A DNA stretch of 64,000 nucleotides from Pseudomonadota bacterium (GTDB lineage Bacteria > Pseudomonadota > Gammaproteobacteria > Burkholderiales > Burkholderiaceae_C), in assembly GCA_030535425.1 (NCBI GenBank), contig JAUNHQ010000004.1, positions 1 to 64,000 on the forward strand. The letters are read 5' to 3'. Positions 1 to 9,188 of the stretch are shown piece by piece. The position numbers were made by a program, and so were the translations under genes. The notes below the pieces were generated by a model. The model was not told the DNA's origin, made no database searches, and saw nothing but the letters and a program-made list of their open reading frames with translations. Position 1 is the stretch's first letter. Every line of letters begins with the position of its first letter.

Positions 1-1810
<1,810 letters not shown>

Positions 1811-1887
1811 GATGAATCTCTTTCTTGAAACGGACTAAGCCCGCACAGGGCGGGCCGCATTCCAGGGGGAGGAAATGGGAGAAAAGC

Positions 1888-2358
1888 TTAGAAGCGGAAG
1901 TGGCTGAACGCCTTGTTGGCCTCGGCCATGCGGTGCACTTCGTCACGGCGCTTCATGGCGCCGCCGCGGCCTTCGTTGGCTTCCAGCAGTTCGTTGGCCA
2001 GGCGCTGGGCCATGGACTTCTCACCGCGCTTGCGGGCGGCTTCCTTGATCCAGCGCATCGACAGCGCCAGACGGCGCACAGGGCGCACTTCCACCGGCAC
2101 CTGGTAGTTGGCACCACCGACGCGGCGGGACTTGACCTCGACCATCGGCTTGACGTTGTTGATGGCGGTGGTGAAAAGCTCCAGCGGATCCTTGCCGGTT
2201 TTCTTTTCCATTTGCTCGAGCGCGCCATAAATGATGCGCTCGGCCACCGCTTTTTTACCACCTTCCATGATGACGTTCATGAACTTGGACAGCTCGACAT
2301 TGCCGTACTTGGGATCCGGCAGGATTTCACGCTTGGGAACTTCGCGACGACGTGGCAT
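1888..2358 (-). CDS. rpsG: 30S ribosomal protein S7
   Basis: Primary 16S rRNA-binding protein of the 30S head, next to the decoding centre and E site. At 156 residues it has the standard bacterial length, starting [16 protein letters not shown] and containing the family segment [13 protein letters not shown]. It lies between rpsL (171 bp upstream) and fusA (77 bp downstream) on the same strand, the conserved str-operon order. In E. coli S7 represses its own translation by binding the S12-S7 spacer; whether the spacer here does the same cannot be told from sequence alone. Confidence 0.99.
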   Translation of the reverse strand: MPRRREVPKREILPDPKYGNVELSKFMNVIMEGGKKAVAERIIYGALEQMEKKTGKDPLELFTTAINNVKPMVEVKSRRVGGANYQVPVEVRPVRRLALSMRWIKEAARKRGEKSMAQRLANELLEANEGRGGAMKRRDEVHRMAEANKAFSHFRF

Positions 2359-2445
2359 GTTTTCACCTCATATTTGCTTCAGCTGGCGGTCCGGCCACAC
2401 GCCTTTGGACCACCCCGCAGACCCATTGGGAATCTGCACTTACTC

Positions 2446-2463
2446 GATCTCAGCAGCGAGATC
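2446..2463. promoter_or_regulatory. Small hairpin in the rpsL-rpsG spacer
   Basis: A perfect 6-bp inverted repeat (GATCTC / GAGATC) around a 6-nt loop (AGCAGC) in the 171-bp spacer between rpsL and rpsG. In enterobacteria this spacer is where S7 binds mRNA for feedback. The hairpin could be part of such a structure, but its primary sequence does not by itself match a known S7 site. It may be coincidental. Confidence 0.3.
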
Positions 2464-2529
2464 ACTACGCCTGAACCAGGGCCGTCAGCCTCACCTGTCC
2501 AGACACCGAAAAAATCCAATGACAGCGCT

Positions 2530-2907
2530 TTAAGCCTTCTTGGGACGCTTGGCGCCGTACTTCGAGCGCGCTTGCTTGCGGTCTTTCACGCCCTGCAAAT
2601 CGAGCGAGCCGCGCACGATGTGGTAGCGCACACCGGGCAAGTCCTTCACACGGCCGCCGCGCACCAGCACCACGCTGTGCTCTTGCAGGTTGTGGCCTTC
2701 ACCGCCGATGTACGAGATGACCTCGAAACCGTTGGTCAGACGCACCTTGGCGACCTTACGCAGCGCGGAGTTCGGCTTCTTGGGCGTGGTGGTGTACACG
2801 CGGGTGCACACGCCCCGGCGCTGGGGGCAGTTTTGCATCGCAGGGCTCTTGGACTTGATCTTCTCGACCGTCCGCCCCTGACGCACCAGTTGGTTGATGG
2901 TTGGCAT
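2530..2907 (-). CDS. rpsL: 30S ribosomal protein S12
   Basis: Decoding-centre protein that governs translational accuracy and is the classical streptomycin target. It has 125 residues, starting [16 protein letters not shown]. An in-frame extension further upstream exists but does not belong to the family. The segments [17 protein letters not shown] and [14 protein letters not shown] are wild type at the lysines usually changed in streptomycin-resistant mutants (K43 and K88 in common numbering). First gene of the rpsL-rpsG-fusA operon. The 244 bp upstream, before dacA, should hold the promoter. In many bacteria rpoBC directly precedes rpsL; here dacA does. Confidence 0.99.
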   Translation of the reverse strand: MPTINQLVRQGRTVEKIKSKSPAMQNCPQRRGVCTRVYTTTPKKPNSALRKVAKVRLTNGFEVISYIGGEGHNLQEHSVVLVRGGRVKDLPGVRYHIVRGSLDLQGVKDRKQARSKYGAKRPKKA

Positions 2908-3151
2908 GAATGTTCCCTTAGCGTAAAAAACAAAAAGCGGCGCTTGGCACCCAGACCGCAAGGCTTGTGCAAAGCCTGCGCCCTGGCGCAAAGCGCCCCA
3001 TAGATGTGATGGGTCTATGGTTTTTTGCCCCGTCAAAGGCAAAAGCCGGCGATTCTAGCGCGCATGGCGCTTGGCTGTCAAAGTGGCCGCTCCACAAGAC
3101 CCAAGGCCACACTCCGTCACTTAGACGCAGGAAGCGCCCCTCCGCGAAGCC

Positions 3152-4327
3152 TTACTGAATCCACAAGCGCACGGCATCCCATGCGCGCCCCAGCCAGCCG
3201 GCTTCTTCCACGCTCTCCAGGGCGGACAGCGGCACTTCGGCCAGGGGTTGACCGCCCAGCGTGACTTTCAAGGTCGCCACGGCCTGGCCCTTTTGGAACG
3301 GGGCTACGAGTGGCTCGGGGCGGGCCAGCTCGGTTTTCACCTGAGAGGCCTGGCCGGCCGGCACGGCCACGATGATGGGTTCGTCACGGCCCAGCTTCAG
3401 CTCGCTCGCTTTGCCTTTCCACACCTTGGGCGCCGCCACGGTCGCGCCGGCATCAAAAAGCTTGACCCCTTCATAGGCGGTGTACCCCCAGTTCAGGAGC
3501 TTTTGCGACTCGTTGGCACGTGCCGTTTCACTGCTGGCCCCCAGCACCACCGACAGCAGACGGCGTCCGCTCATGTTCGGGAAGTCGCGCTTGGCTGTGG
3601 CCACCAGGCAATAGCCTGCGGCCTTGGTGTGGCCGGTCTTCAGCCCATCCACCGTGGGGTCGCGAAACAGCAGCAGGTTGCGGTTGGTGTCATTGCTGGC
3701 GGGCGTGCCGGGGTAGCGGTATTTCTTGATGCTGTAGTAGTGCACGTATTCTGGAAAATCCTGCAACAGGCGAACAGAAAGTGTGGCCAGGTCGCGCGCG
3801 GTCGTGATGTGCCCTGCCTCGGTCAGTCCCTCTGGGTTGCGGTAGGTGGTGCCGGGCATGCCCAGCGCCTTGGCCTGGTCGTTCATGAGCTGCACAAACC
3901 GCTCCACGCTGCCCGCCACGCCCTCGGCCAAGGCCACCGTGGCATCGTTGCCTGACTGCACGATCATCCCTTGGAGCAAGTCCTGCACGGGCACCTGCAT
4001 CTTGGGATCAATGAACATGCGCGAGCCGGGCATCTTCCAGGCGCGCTGGCTGACAGGCAGCGTCTGCTCCAGCGTGATTTTCTTGGCCCTGAGAGCGTCA
4101 AACACCAGATACGCCGTCATGAGCTTGGTCAGCGAAGCCGGCTCTACCGGATCGTCCATTCCCTTGGCTGCCAGCACCTGCCCGGCACTGACGTCCATCA
4201 GCAAATAGGCCCGGGCAGCCACCTCGGGCGGTTCAGGCGTCTGGGCCTGGGCAGAGACTTGGACAGCCAGGGCGCCGGCCGCCAGCAGCAGCGCGCTCAT
4301 CCAGCGGATAAAACGTGAGGAAATCAT
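3152..4327 (-). CDS. dacA: D-alanyl-D-alanine carboxypeptidase (PBP5/6 family)
   Basis: Low-molecular-mass penicillin-binding protein that removes the terminal D-Ala of peptidoglycan pentapeptides in the periplasm. An N-terminal signal peptide (about residues 1-28, ending VSAQA) precedes the peptidase S11 domain. All three catalytic motifs are present: SLTK (S65-K68), SGN (S125-N127) and KTG (K230-G232). After a beta-rich PBP5-C domain the protein ends in an amphipathic stretch (LGRAWDAVRLWIQ), the usual membrane anchor of this class. Length 391 aa is typical. It lies upstream of and co-directional with rpsL but is separated by 244 bp, so probably a separate unit. dacA and dacC cannot be told apart here. 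Confidence 0.95.
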   Translation of the reverse strand: MISSRFIRWMSALLLAAGALAVQVSAQAQTPEPPEVAARAYLLMDVSAGQVLAAKGMDDPVEPASLTKLMTAYLVFDALRAKKITLEQTLPVSQRAWKMPGSRMFIDPKMQVPVQDLLQGMIVQSGNDATVALAEGVAGSVERFVQLMNDQAKALGMPGTTYRNPEGLTEAGHITTARDLATLSVRLLQDFPEYVHYYSIKKYRYPGTPASNDTNRNLLLFRDPTVDGLKTGHTKAAGYCLVATAKRDFPNMSGRRLLSVVLGASSETARANESQKLLNWGYTAYEGVKLFDAGATVAAPKVWKGKASELKLGRDEPIIVAVPAGQASQVKTELARPEPLVAPFQKGQAVATLKVTLGGQPLAEVPLSALESVEEAGWLGRAWDAVRLWIQ

Positions 4328-4386
4328 GCGTCAATGCAATGCCTGAAAAGGGTTCTCGAAAAACGGACACAGCCACACCCGCGCCG

Positions 4387-5022
4387 CTAGCGCATGTGGC
4401 GCACCACCAAGGACTTGAGCAGAAGCAACTGCCCATGAAAGAAATGTTCGCCGCCCGGCACCACCGTCACGGGCAGCACCTGGGCGCGCGCCCACTCCAT
4501 CACGGCAGCCAGGGGCACCGTCTCGTCCTGCTCGCCATGCACAACCAGGGTGTCAGCGTGCAGGGCGTCAGGCAGCGGCGGCACAGCAAAGCGCGAGGCA
4601 GCCGTGCCCACCAGCACCGCGCGGGCAATGGGCCGCTCGACATGCAACTCAGCCATGACCGCGCAGGCCACGTAAGCACCAAAAGAAAACCCCGCCAGCG
4701 CCAGCGTCTGCCCAGCGGGCGCCACCTGGTCCACTACGGCGCGCATGTCATCAGCCTCACCCCGCCCCTCGTCGTAAGCGCCGCCGCTGGCCCCTACGCC
4801 ACGGAAGTTGAAACGCACCGCCCGCCAGCCACACTGCACGCAAGCGCGTGCAATGGTCTGCACCACCTTGTTGGTCATGGTGCCGCCAAACTGCGGGTGC
4901 GGATGGGCAATGACCACCGTGCCGCGCAGCTGCGCCAACAAATCGGCTTCGGGCGCATCCAGCAGCGCCTCTATGGCCCCCGCCGGGCCGCGCAAGGTGA
5001 GAGCTTGGGTTTGGGCATTCAT
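4387..5022 (-). CDS. Alpha/beta hydrolase of the COG2945 type
   Basis: A 211-residue cytoplasmic alpha/beta hydrolase. It starts with a strand leading into AHPHPQFGGTMTNKVVQ, a signature of this small-hydrolase family, followed by RFNFRGVGASGG. The nucleophile elbow is GFSFGAYV, with Ser as nucleophile. The acid and base are probably in HGEQDETVP and GGEHFFHG near the C-terminus. Substrate unknown; members are annotated only as predicted hydrolases. It ends 59 bp before the dacA start on the same strand. A dispersed repeat sits immediately upstream of its start codon. Confidence 0.85.
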   Translation of the reverse strand: MNAQTQALTLRGPAGAIEALLDAPEADLLAQLRGTVVIAHPHPQFGGTMTNKVVQTIARACVQCGWRAVRFNFRGVGASGGAYDEGRGEADDMRAVVDQVAPAGQTLALAGFSFGAYVACAVMAELHVERPIARAVLVGTAASRFAVPPLPDALHADTLVVHGEQDETVPLAAVMEWARAQVLPVTVVPGGEHFFHGQLLLLKSLVVRHMR

Positions 5023-5090
5023 TTTGCTATTTAAAGAATAGCATCAAACGCTTGTCAGACGCGCGCGAATGATTGAAAAGACATGTAAAA
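5023..5090 (-). repeat. Dispersed Comamonadaceae-type repeat, copy J
   Basis: Read on the minus strand, a TTCGCGCGC block is followed by AAGCGTTTGATGCTAT and then AATAGC, the common architecture of the family (GCGCGC core, AAGSGTTT block, GCTAT...ATAGC hairpin). It lies between the ferredoxin gene and the hydrolase start, within the 5' leader of the hydrolase. Confidence 0.7.
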
Positions 5091-5223
5091 AACAACCCTG
5101 CAGACAAGCAGGGTTTGATGAAAAGCATAGCGACGTATTCAAGCCAGGTGCCGCTTTGGGCAATGAAGCCCTCGTATCTGTTACGTGGCGCGCGCGACCA
5201 GCTATGCTTTTTAAAGACACGCC

Positions 5224-5598
5224 TTAGCGCCCGAGATGCGGGGGAGTCAGCAGGCGCTCAACCACCTGCCCGTTTTTCAGGTGCGACTCCACGATCTCGT
5301 CAATATCGTTTCGGTCCACGTAGCTGTACCACACGCCCTCGGGGTAAACCACGGCCACGGGGCCTGCGGCGCAGCGATCCAGGCAGCCCGCCTTGTTCAC
5401 CCGCACCTTGCCCGGCCCTGCCAGGCCTTCGGCTTTGACCTTGGCCTTGCAGTGATCGAAGGCTGCCTTGGCGTCATGATCGGCGCAGCAGTCTTTACCG
5501 TTTTCACGCTGATTCAGGCAAAAAAAGATGTGACGCTCGTAATAAGACGAGGAAGCGGAAGAAGGCGAAACAGCAAGGGGCGGCGCATCGTGACTCAT
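5224..5598 (-). CDS. Thioredoxin-like 2Fe-2S ferredoxin
   Basis: Small (2Fe-2S) protein of the thioredoxin-like ferredoxin family (COG3411). HIFFCLNQRENGKDCC carries the first cysteines and NKAGCLDRCAAGP the second cysteine pair, matching the C-x(n)-C...C-x3-C ligand pattern. About 124 aa from the ATG giving MSHDAPPL. A TTG 30 bp upstream would overlap the end of the VanZ-like gene and seems less likely. These proteins act as electron carriers, but the partner is not indicated. It follows the VanZ-like gene by 26 bp and is probably co-transcribed with it. Confidence 0.87.
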   Translation of the reverse strand: MSHDAPPLAVSPSSASSSYYERHIFFCLNQRENGKDCCADHDAKAAFDHCKAKVKAEGLAGPGKVRVNKAGCLDRCAAGPVAVVYPEGVWYSYVDRNDIDEIVESHLKNGQVVERLLTPPHLGR

Positions 5599-5624
5599 GA
5601 GGGCGATTCTAGGGGCTGCCCGTT

Positions 5625-6749
5625 TCAAGACGCCGCCGCCAGCCCCGGCTGGCCACCATCACTGCGGCCCAGGCGCGCCAGCAGATACAGCCATGTCGCA
5701 TAGGGCCACAGCCAGCTTACCCAGGGCACCAGCCCATGAAAGTGGATGAAGCGCCCCTGCTCCCAGCTTTGCAGCGTCTGCGCAAAGTAAGGCCCCATGG
5801 GCGCCGCATTGAGCAGCGCCACCTGCACCGCCAGTGCAGCCATCAGCAGCACCAGGCACACGCGCCCGGGCACCAGCAGCAGCACCAGCGCCATCACCGC
5901 CGCCGCCCCCAGGCCCAGCACCGTAGGCTGGTTGACCCATGACCACGCATGTGCAGGGCCATAAGTCAGCCCTGCTGACAAGGCCGACACCCCCACCCCC
6001 ACAGCCAGCGCCAGCAGCGCAAACAGCGTGCGGCGGCCCCGGTGCGGAATCACCGTGTAGCCCAGCAGACAAGGCGCCAGCGCCCCCAGCGCCACGCAGG
6101 CCAGTTCAGCACCTGGCAGCAGCGGTGCGCGTGCACTCTCCACCACGGGCAACCAGTCCAGCCAAGGCGCCTGCGGCCACCACGCGGCCAGCGCCTGCCG
6201 CGCACGCTCCAGCACCTGCCCCAGCCCGAAGGCCACCGTTGCAGGAAACAGCAGGCCCACTGGCCACAGCGCCAGCAGCACCAGCGCCCCGCGTGAATGC
6301 AGCACGAACCAGCGCGCACGAAAACGCCGCCAGCGGTCAATGGCCCCCAGCCGTTCCAGCACGAAAGCCAGCACCGCCCCCAGCGCAGCACCTGCGGCGT
6401 TAAGCCCCAAGTCCACGTTCGACGCCACGCGCTGCGGCAAGTAGGTTTGCAGCGCTTCCATCACCAGCGACAGCGCCGCCGCCAGCACGCTGGCCAGCCC
6501 CACGGCCAGCCAGCCGCCCCGGCGCATACGCATCAGCCCCAGGGCCAGCAAAAAACCCAGCGGCATGTAGCCCACCAGGTTCGAGCCCAGATCAAACCGC
6601 GTCCAATATTGCGGCCAGGGCGCTCGCAGATACGCCAGCGGCGACAGCCCCTGATCGCGCCAGCCCGTGAACGGAAACAGGCTGGCATATGCGATCAACC
6701 CCGCATACAGCAGCGCCAAGGGCCAGGCGGCAGACTTGTAGCGGTTCAT
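5625..6749 (-). CDS. VanZ-like family membrane protein
   Basis: Polytopic inner-membrane protein of 374 aa with about nine to ten hydrophobic segments. The N-terminal third resembles VanZ: a first membrane helix, then SLFPFTGWRD, FDLGSNLVGYMPLGFLLA and a later conserved NVDLGLNAAGAALGA. The C-terminal half consists of further membrane helices of unknown role. VanZ itself gives low-level teicoplanin resistance, but VanZ-like proteins in proteobacteria have no assigned function, so resistance should not be inferred. It ends 26 bp before the ferredoxin start and follows hemJ by about 44 bp. Confidence 0.82.
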   Translation of the reverse strand: MNRYKSAAWPLALLYAGLIAYASLFPFTGWRDQGLSPLAYLRAPWPQYWTRFDLGSNLVGYMPLGFLLALGLMRMRRGGWLAVGLASVLAAALSLVMEALQTYLPQRVASNVDLGLNAAGAALGAVLAFVLERLGAIDRWRRFRARWFVLHSRGALVLLALWPVGLLFPATVAFGLGQVLERARQALAAWWPQAPWLDWLPVVESARAPLLPGAELACVALGALAPCLLGYTVIPHRGRRTLFALLALAVGVGVSALSAGLTYGPAHAWSWVNQPTVLGLGAAAVMALVLLLVPGRVCLVLLMAALAVQVALLNAAPMGPYFAQTLQSWEQGRFIHFHGLVPWVSWLWPYATWLYLLARLGRSDGGQPGLAAAS

Positions 6750-6793
6750 CGGCTGTGCCCCTTTGGCCCCGGCATGCGCAGGCCCATCTCACA

Positions 6794-7222
6794 TCAAAAC
6801 GGCTTGACCACCACCAGCACCACCGCCGCCAACATCATCAGCACTGGCGCCTCGTTGAACCAGCGAAACCACACATGCCCGCGCGTGGCCTGCCCGCGCT
6901 GAAAACGCCCCAGCAGCCGCGCGCACCAGAAGTGATAGGCCAGCAGCCCCGCCACCACCAGCAGCTTGGCGTGCATCCAGCCATTGCCCGGCCCCATGCC
7001 AATGCCATAGCCCAGCCACAGCCACAGCCCCAGCCCCAGCGCAGGCACGGCCAGCAGGGTCATGAAGCGGTAGAGCTTGCGCGCCATCAGCAGCAGTCGC
7101 TCGCGCTCTGCCACCGACTGCGGCGGCACCATGGCCAGGTTGACGAAGATGCGCGGCAGATAAAACAAGCCCGCAAACCAGCTGGCAATGAAAACGATGT
7201 GCAGAGCCTTGATCCAGAGCAT
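6794..7222 (-). CDS. hemJ: HemJ-type protoporphyrinogen IX oxidase
   Basis: Four-helix membrane protein of 142 aa in the HemJ/UPF0093 (CopD-like) family, which oxidises protoporphyrinogen IX to protoporphyrin IX in heme synthesis. The N-terminal helix carries the conserved histidine in KALHIVFIASWFAGLFYLPR. The C-terminal RWFNEAPVLMM matches the conserved R-x-x-N-E-x-P signature. Length fits HemJ exactly. It is followed by the VanZ-like gene and preceded at 68 bp by ppk2. Related CopD domains are the main alternative, but the RxxNExP motif favours HemJ. Confidence 0.88.
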   Translation of the reverse strand: MLWIKALHIVFIASWFAGLFYLPRIFVNLAMVPPQSVAERERLLLMARKLYRFMTLLAVPALGLGLWLWLGYGIGMGPGNGWMHAKLLVVAGLLAYHFWCARLLGRFQRGQATRGHVWFRWFNEAPVLMMLAAVVLVVVKPF

Positions 7223-7290
7223 GGGAAAAATTATCTCCCTTCAACGCCCGCTGGGCTGCGCGGGCGTTCTGGCGCACAGGCCCGCGCCGC

Positions 7291-8451
7291 TCAGATCAGC
7301 ACCTGCGGCTTTTCGCCGCGTTCGTACACCACGTGCGCACGGCCCACGATCAGCGGGTCGAGCTTGCCCACCTGGGCCAGGTCCTTGCCGGTGTAGGGCA
7401 GCTTGTGCAGCACGTAGCGCATGGCGTTCAGGCGCGCGCGCTTTTTGCAGTCGCTCTTGACCACCGTCCAGGGGCTGTCGGCGGTGTCGGTTTCAAAGAA
7501 CATCTGCTCCTTGGCGCGGGTGTAGTCGTCCCACTTGTCCAGGCTGGCCTTGTCGATGGGGCTGAGCTTCCACTGCTTGAGCGGGTGGCCTTCGCGCTCC
7601 TTGAAGCGGCGGCGCTGCTCGGCCTGGCTGACGCTGAACCAGAACTTGATGAGATGCACGCCGCTGCTGACCAGGTGGCGCTCGAACTCGGGCGCCTGGC
7701 GCATGAAGTCCTGGTATTCCTTGTCACTGCAAAAGCCCATCACGCGCTCCACGCCGGCGCGGTTGTACCAGCTACGGTCAAACAGCACGATCTCGCCCGC
7801 AGTGGGCAGGTGCTGCACATAACGCTGGAAGTACCACTGGCCACGCTCGACTTCGCTGGGTTTTTCCAGTGCCACGGTGCGCGCCCCCCGGGGGTTGAGG
7901 TGCTCCATGAAGCGCTTGATGGTGCCGCCCTTGCCTGCCGCGTCGCGGCCTTCAAAGACGATGACGACGCGTTGGCCGGTTTCCTTGACCCAGGCTTGCA
8001 GCTTGAGCAGTTCCACTTGCAGCTTGAACTTGTCGCGCTCATACACGCTGCGGCGCAGCAGGTTCTTGTAGGGGTAGCCGCCATCGCGCCAATCGTCGGC
8101 CAGCACCTCGTCGGGATCCACTTTCTCAACAGCGGCACGGCTGCCCGCCTTGAGCGCCTTGCGCAAGGCCTTGCGGTCATCGGGCGATGCGCCATCGAAA
8201 ATGGCGCGCAATCCCTGGGCGCGCTCGGCCGGGGTGCCAGCAGTTTCGTCATTGACCAGGCGCTGGGCAGCGGCCAGCTGCTTGTCGCGCGCCGACACTG
8301 TGGCGCGATCGGCGATGAACTTTTCCAGTGCACGCGGCTGCATGGACGGGGGGGTATCGCCTTGCTTGACGGGACGCACGTCGCTGTTGATATCCAGCGG
8401 CGCCTTTTTACGGGCCGGGGCTTTTTTGGCGGGGGGGACGGGTTGGGTCAT
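7291..8451 (-). CDS. ppk2: Polyphosphate kinase 2
   Basis: PPK2-family kinase (386 aa) that transfers phosphate between polyphosphate and nucleotides, usually making NTP or NDP from NDP or NMP. Walker A is EGRDAAGKGG (residues 167-176). The second signature, FDRSWYNRAGVERVMGF, begins near residue 224 and contains the catalytic Asp225. KFWFSVSQAEQRRRF and the lid-like KWDDYTRAKEQMFF follow. The first 130 residues, Lys/Pro-rich then helical, form an N-terminal extension longer than in minimal PPK2s. Cytoplasmic. A perfect 20-bp palindrome lies 93 bp upstream of the start. The nucleotide class cannot be fixed from sequence alone. Confidence 0.95.
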   Translation of the reverse strand: MTQPVPPAKKAPARKKAPLDINSDVRPVKQGDTPPSMQPRALEKFIADRATVSARDKQLAAAQRLVNDETAGTPAERAQGLRAIFDGASPDDRKALRKALKAGSRAAVEKVDPDEVLADDWRDGGYPYKNLLRRSVYERDKFKLQVELLKLQAWVKETGQRVVIVFEGRDAAGKGGTIKRFMEHLNPRGARTVALEKPSEVERGQWYFQRYVQHLPTAGEIVLFDRSWYNRAGVERVMGFCSDKEYQDFMRQAPEFERHLVSSGVHLIKFWFSVSQAEQRRRFKEREGHPLKQWKLSPIDKASLDKWDDYTRAKEQMFFETDTADSPWTVVKSDCKKRARLNAMRYVLHKLPYTGKDLAQVGKLDPLIVGRAHVVYERGEKPQVLI

Positions 8452-8543
8452 TTTTTTCTCCTGAAAATCCGTATCCAGCAGCGGGGCAAAGCAGCCTTGC
8501 GCGTCATCAAAACCTTTGACTATCCGTCTGCGGGCCTGAAATA

Positions 8544-8563
8544 TTCTTGACCATGGTCAAGAA
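8544..8563. promoter_or_regulatory. Perfect 20-bp palindrome upstream of ppk2
   Basis: TTCTTGACCATGGTCAAGAA is identical to its own reverse complement over all 20 bases. It lies in the 133-bp gap between the 3' end of the formyl-THF cyclo-ligase gene and the start of ppk2, 93 bp from the ppk2 ATG. The uninterrupted dyad, with no loop and no T-run, looks more like a dimeric regulator's operator than a terminator. No regulator gene is adjacent, and I cannot name the factor. Confidence 0.55.
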
Positions 8564-8584
8564 AAGCATGGTGCACATGCCTGT

Positions 8585-9178
8585 TCACGACCTGGCCACG
8601 GGCCAGACCACACCGTTGTCGTTGAGGATGGCATTCAGCGGTTCGTCGTGCGGCTCGGGCTCGAAGTCGTCGATAAAGCCCTGGGTAAAACCCAGGCCCA
8701 CGGTGAACGGGCGCGGCTGCAACGCGGCCAGGGTGCGGTCATAAAAGCCGCCGCCATAGCCCAGCCGGTAGCCACCAGGGCCATAGCCCACGCAGGGCAC
8801 GAACAAAAGTGTAGGCACGAGCAATTCGGTGTCCTTGGGCTTGGGAATGCCATAGGCGTCTTCTTCCATCGGGCAGCCCGGATACCATGCGTGAAAGGTC
8901 AGTGTCTTGTGCACCTTGTCCACCACTGGCAGGCCGATGCGGCGGCGTTGCGGCTCGTCCATCAGCTCGCCGTCTTCCTTCCAGCGATGCAACGCGGGCA
9001 GCGGGTCGAACTCGCCCTTGATAGGCCAGTACGCGCCAATCACCGTGTCGCTGCGGCCCACCAGCCAGATGCGCATGACGTGCTGCAACGCATCGGCGCG
9101 GGCCAGGCGGTCGGGCAAGTGCAGGCGCTGCGCGATCAGCCGCTCGCGCAGGGCTTTTTTGTCAAACGGCTTGTTCAT
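8585..9178 (-). CDS. fau: 5-formyltetrahydrofolate cyclo-ligase
   Basis: ATP-dependent conversion of 5-formyl-THF to 5,10-methenyl-THF, returning the stable folate to the one-carbon pool. 197 aa from MNKPFDKKALRERLIAQR, which holds the N-terminal substrate and ATP-contacting helix. The C-terminal nucleotide-binding motif is GGYRLGYGGGFYDRTL. The open frame continues upstream, but the homology begins at this Met. Its ATG is only 10 bp from the start of the divergent slt gene, so each gene's control region must overlap the other's coding sequence. Confidence 0.93.
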   Translation of the reverse strand: MNKPFDKKALRERLIAQRLHLPDRLARADALQHVMRIWLVGRSDTVIGAYWPIKGEFDPLPALHRWKEDGELMDEPQRRRIGLPVVDKVHKTLTFHAWYPGCPMEEDAYGIPKPKDTELLVPTLLFVPCVGYGPGGYRLGYGGGFYDRTLAALQPRPFTVGLGFTQGFIDDFEPEPHDEPLNAILNDNGVVWPVARS

Positions 9179-9188
9179 GGGTTTTGCG

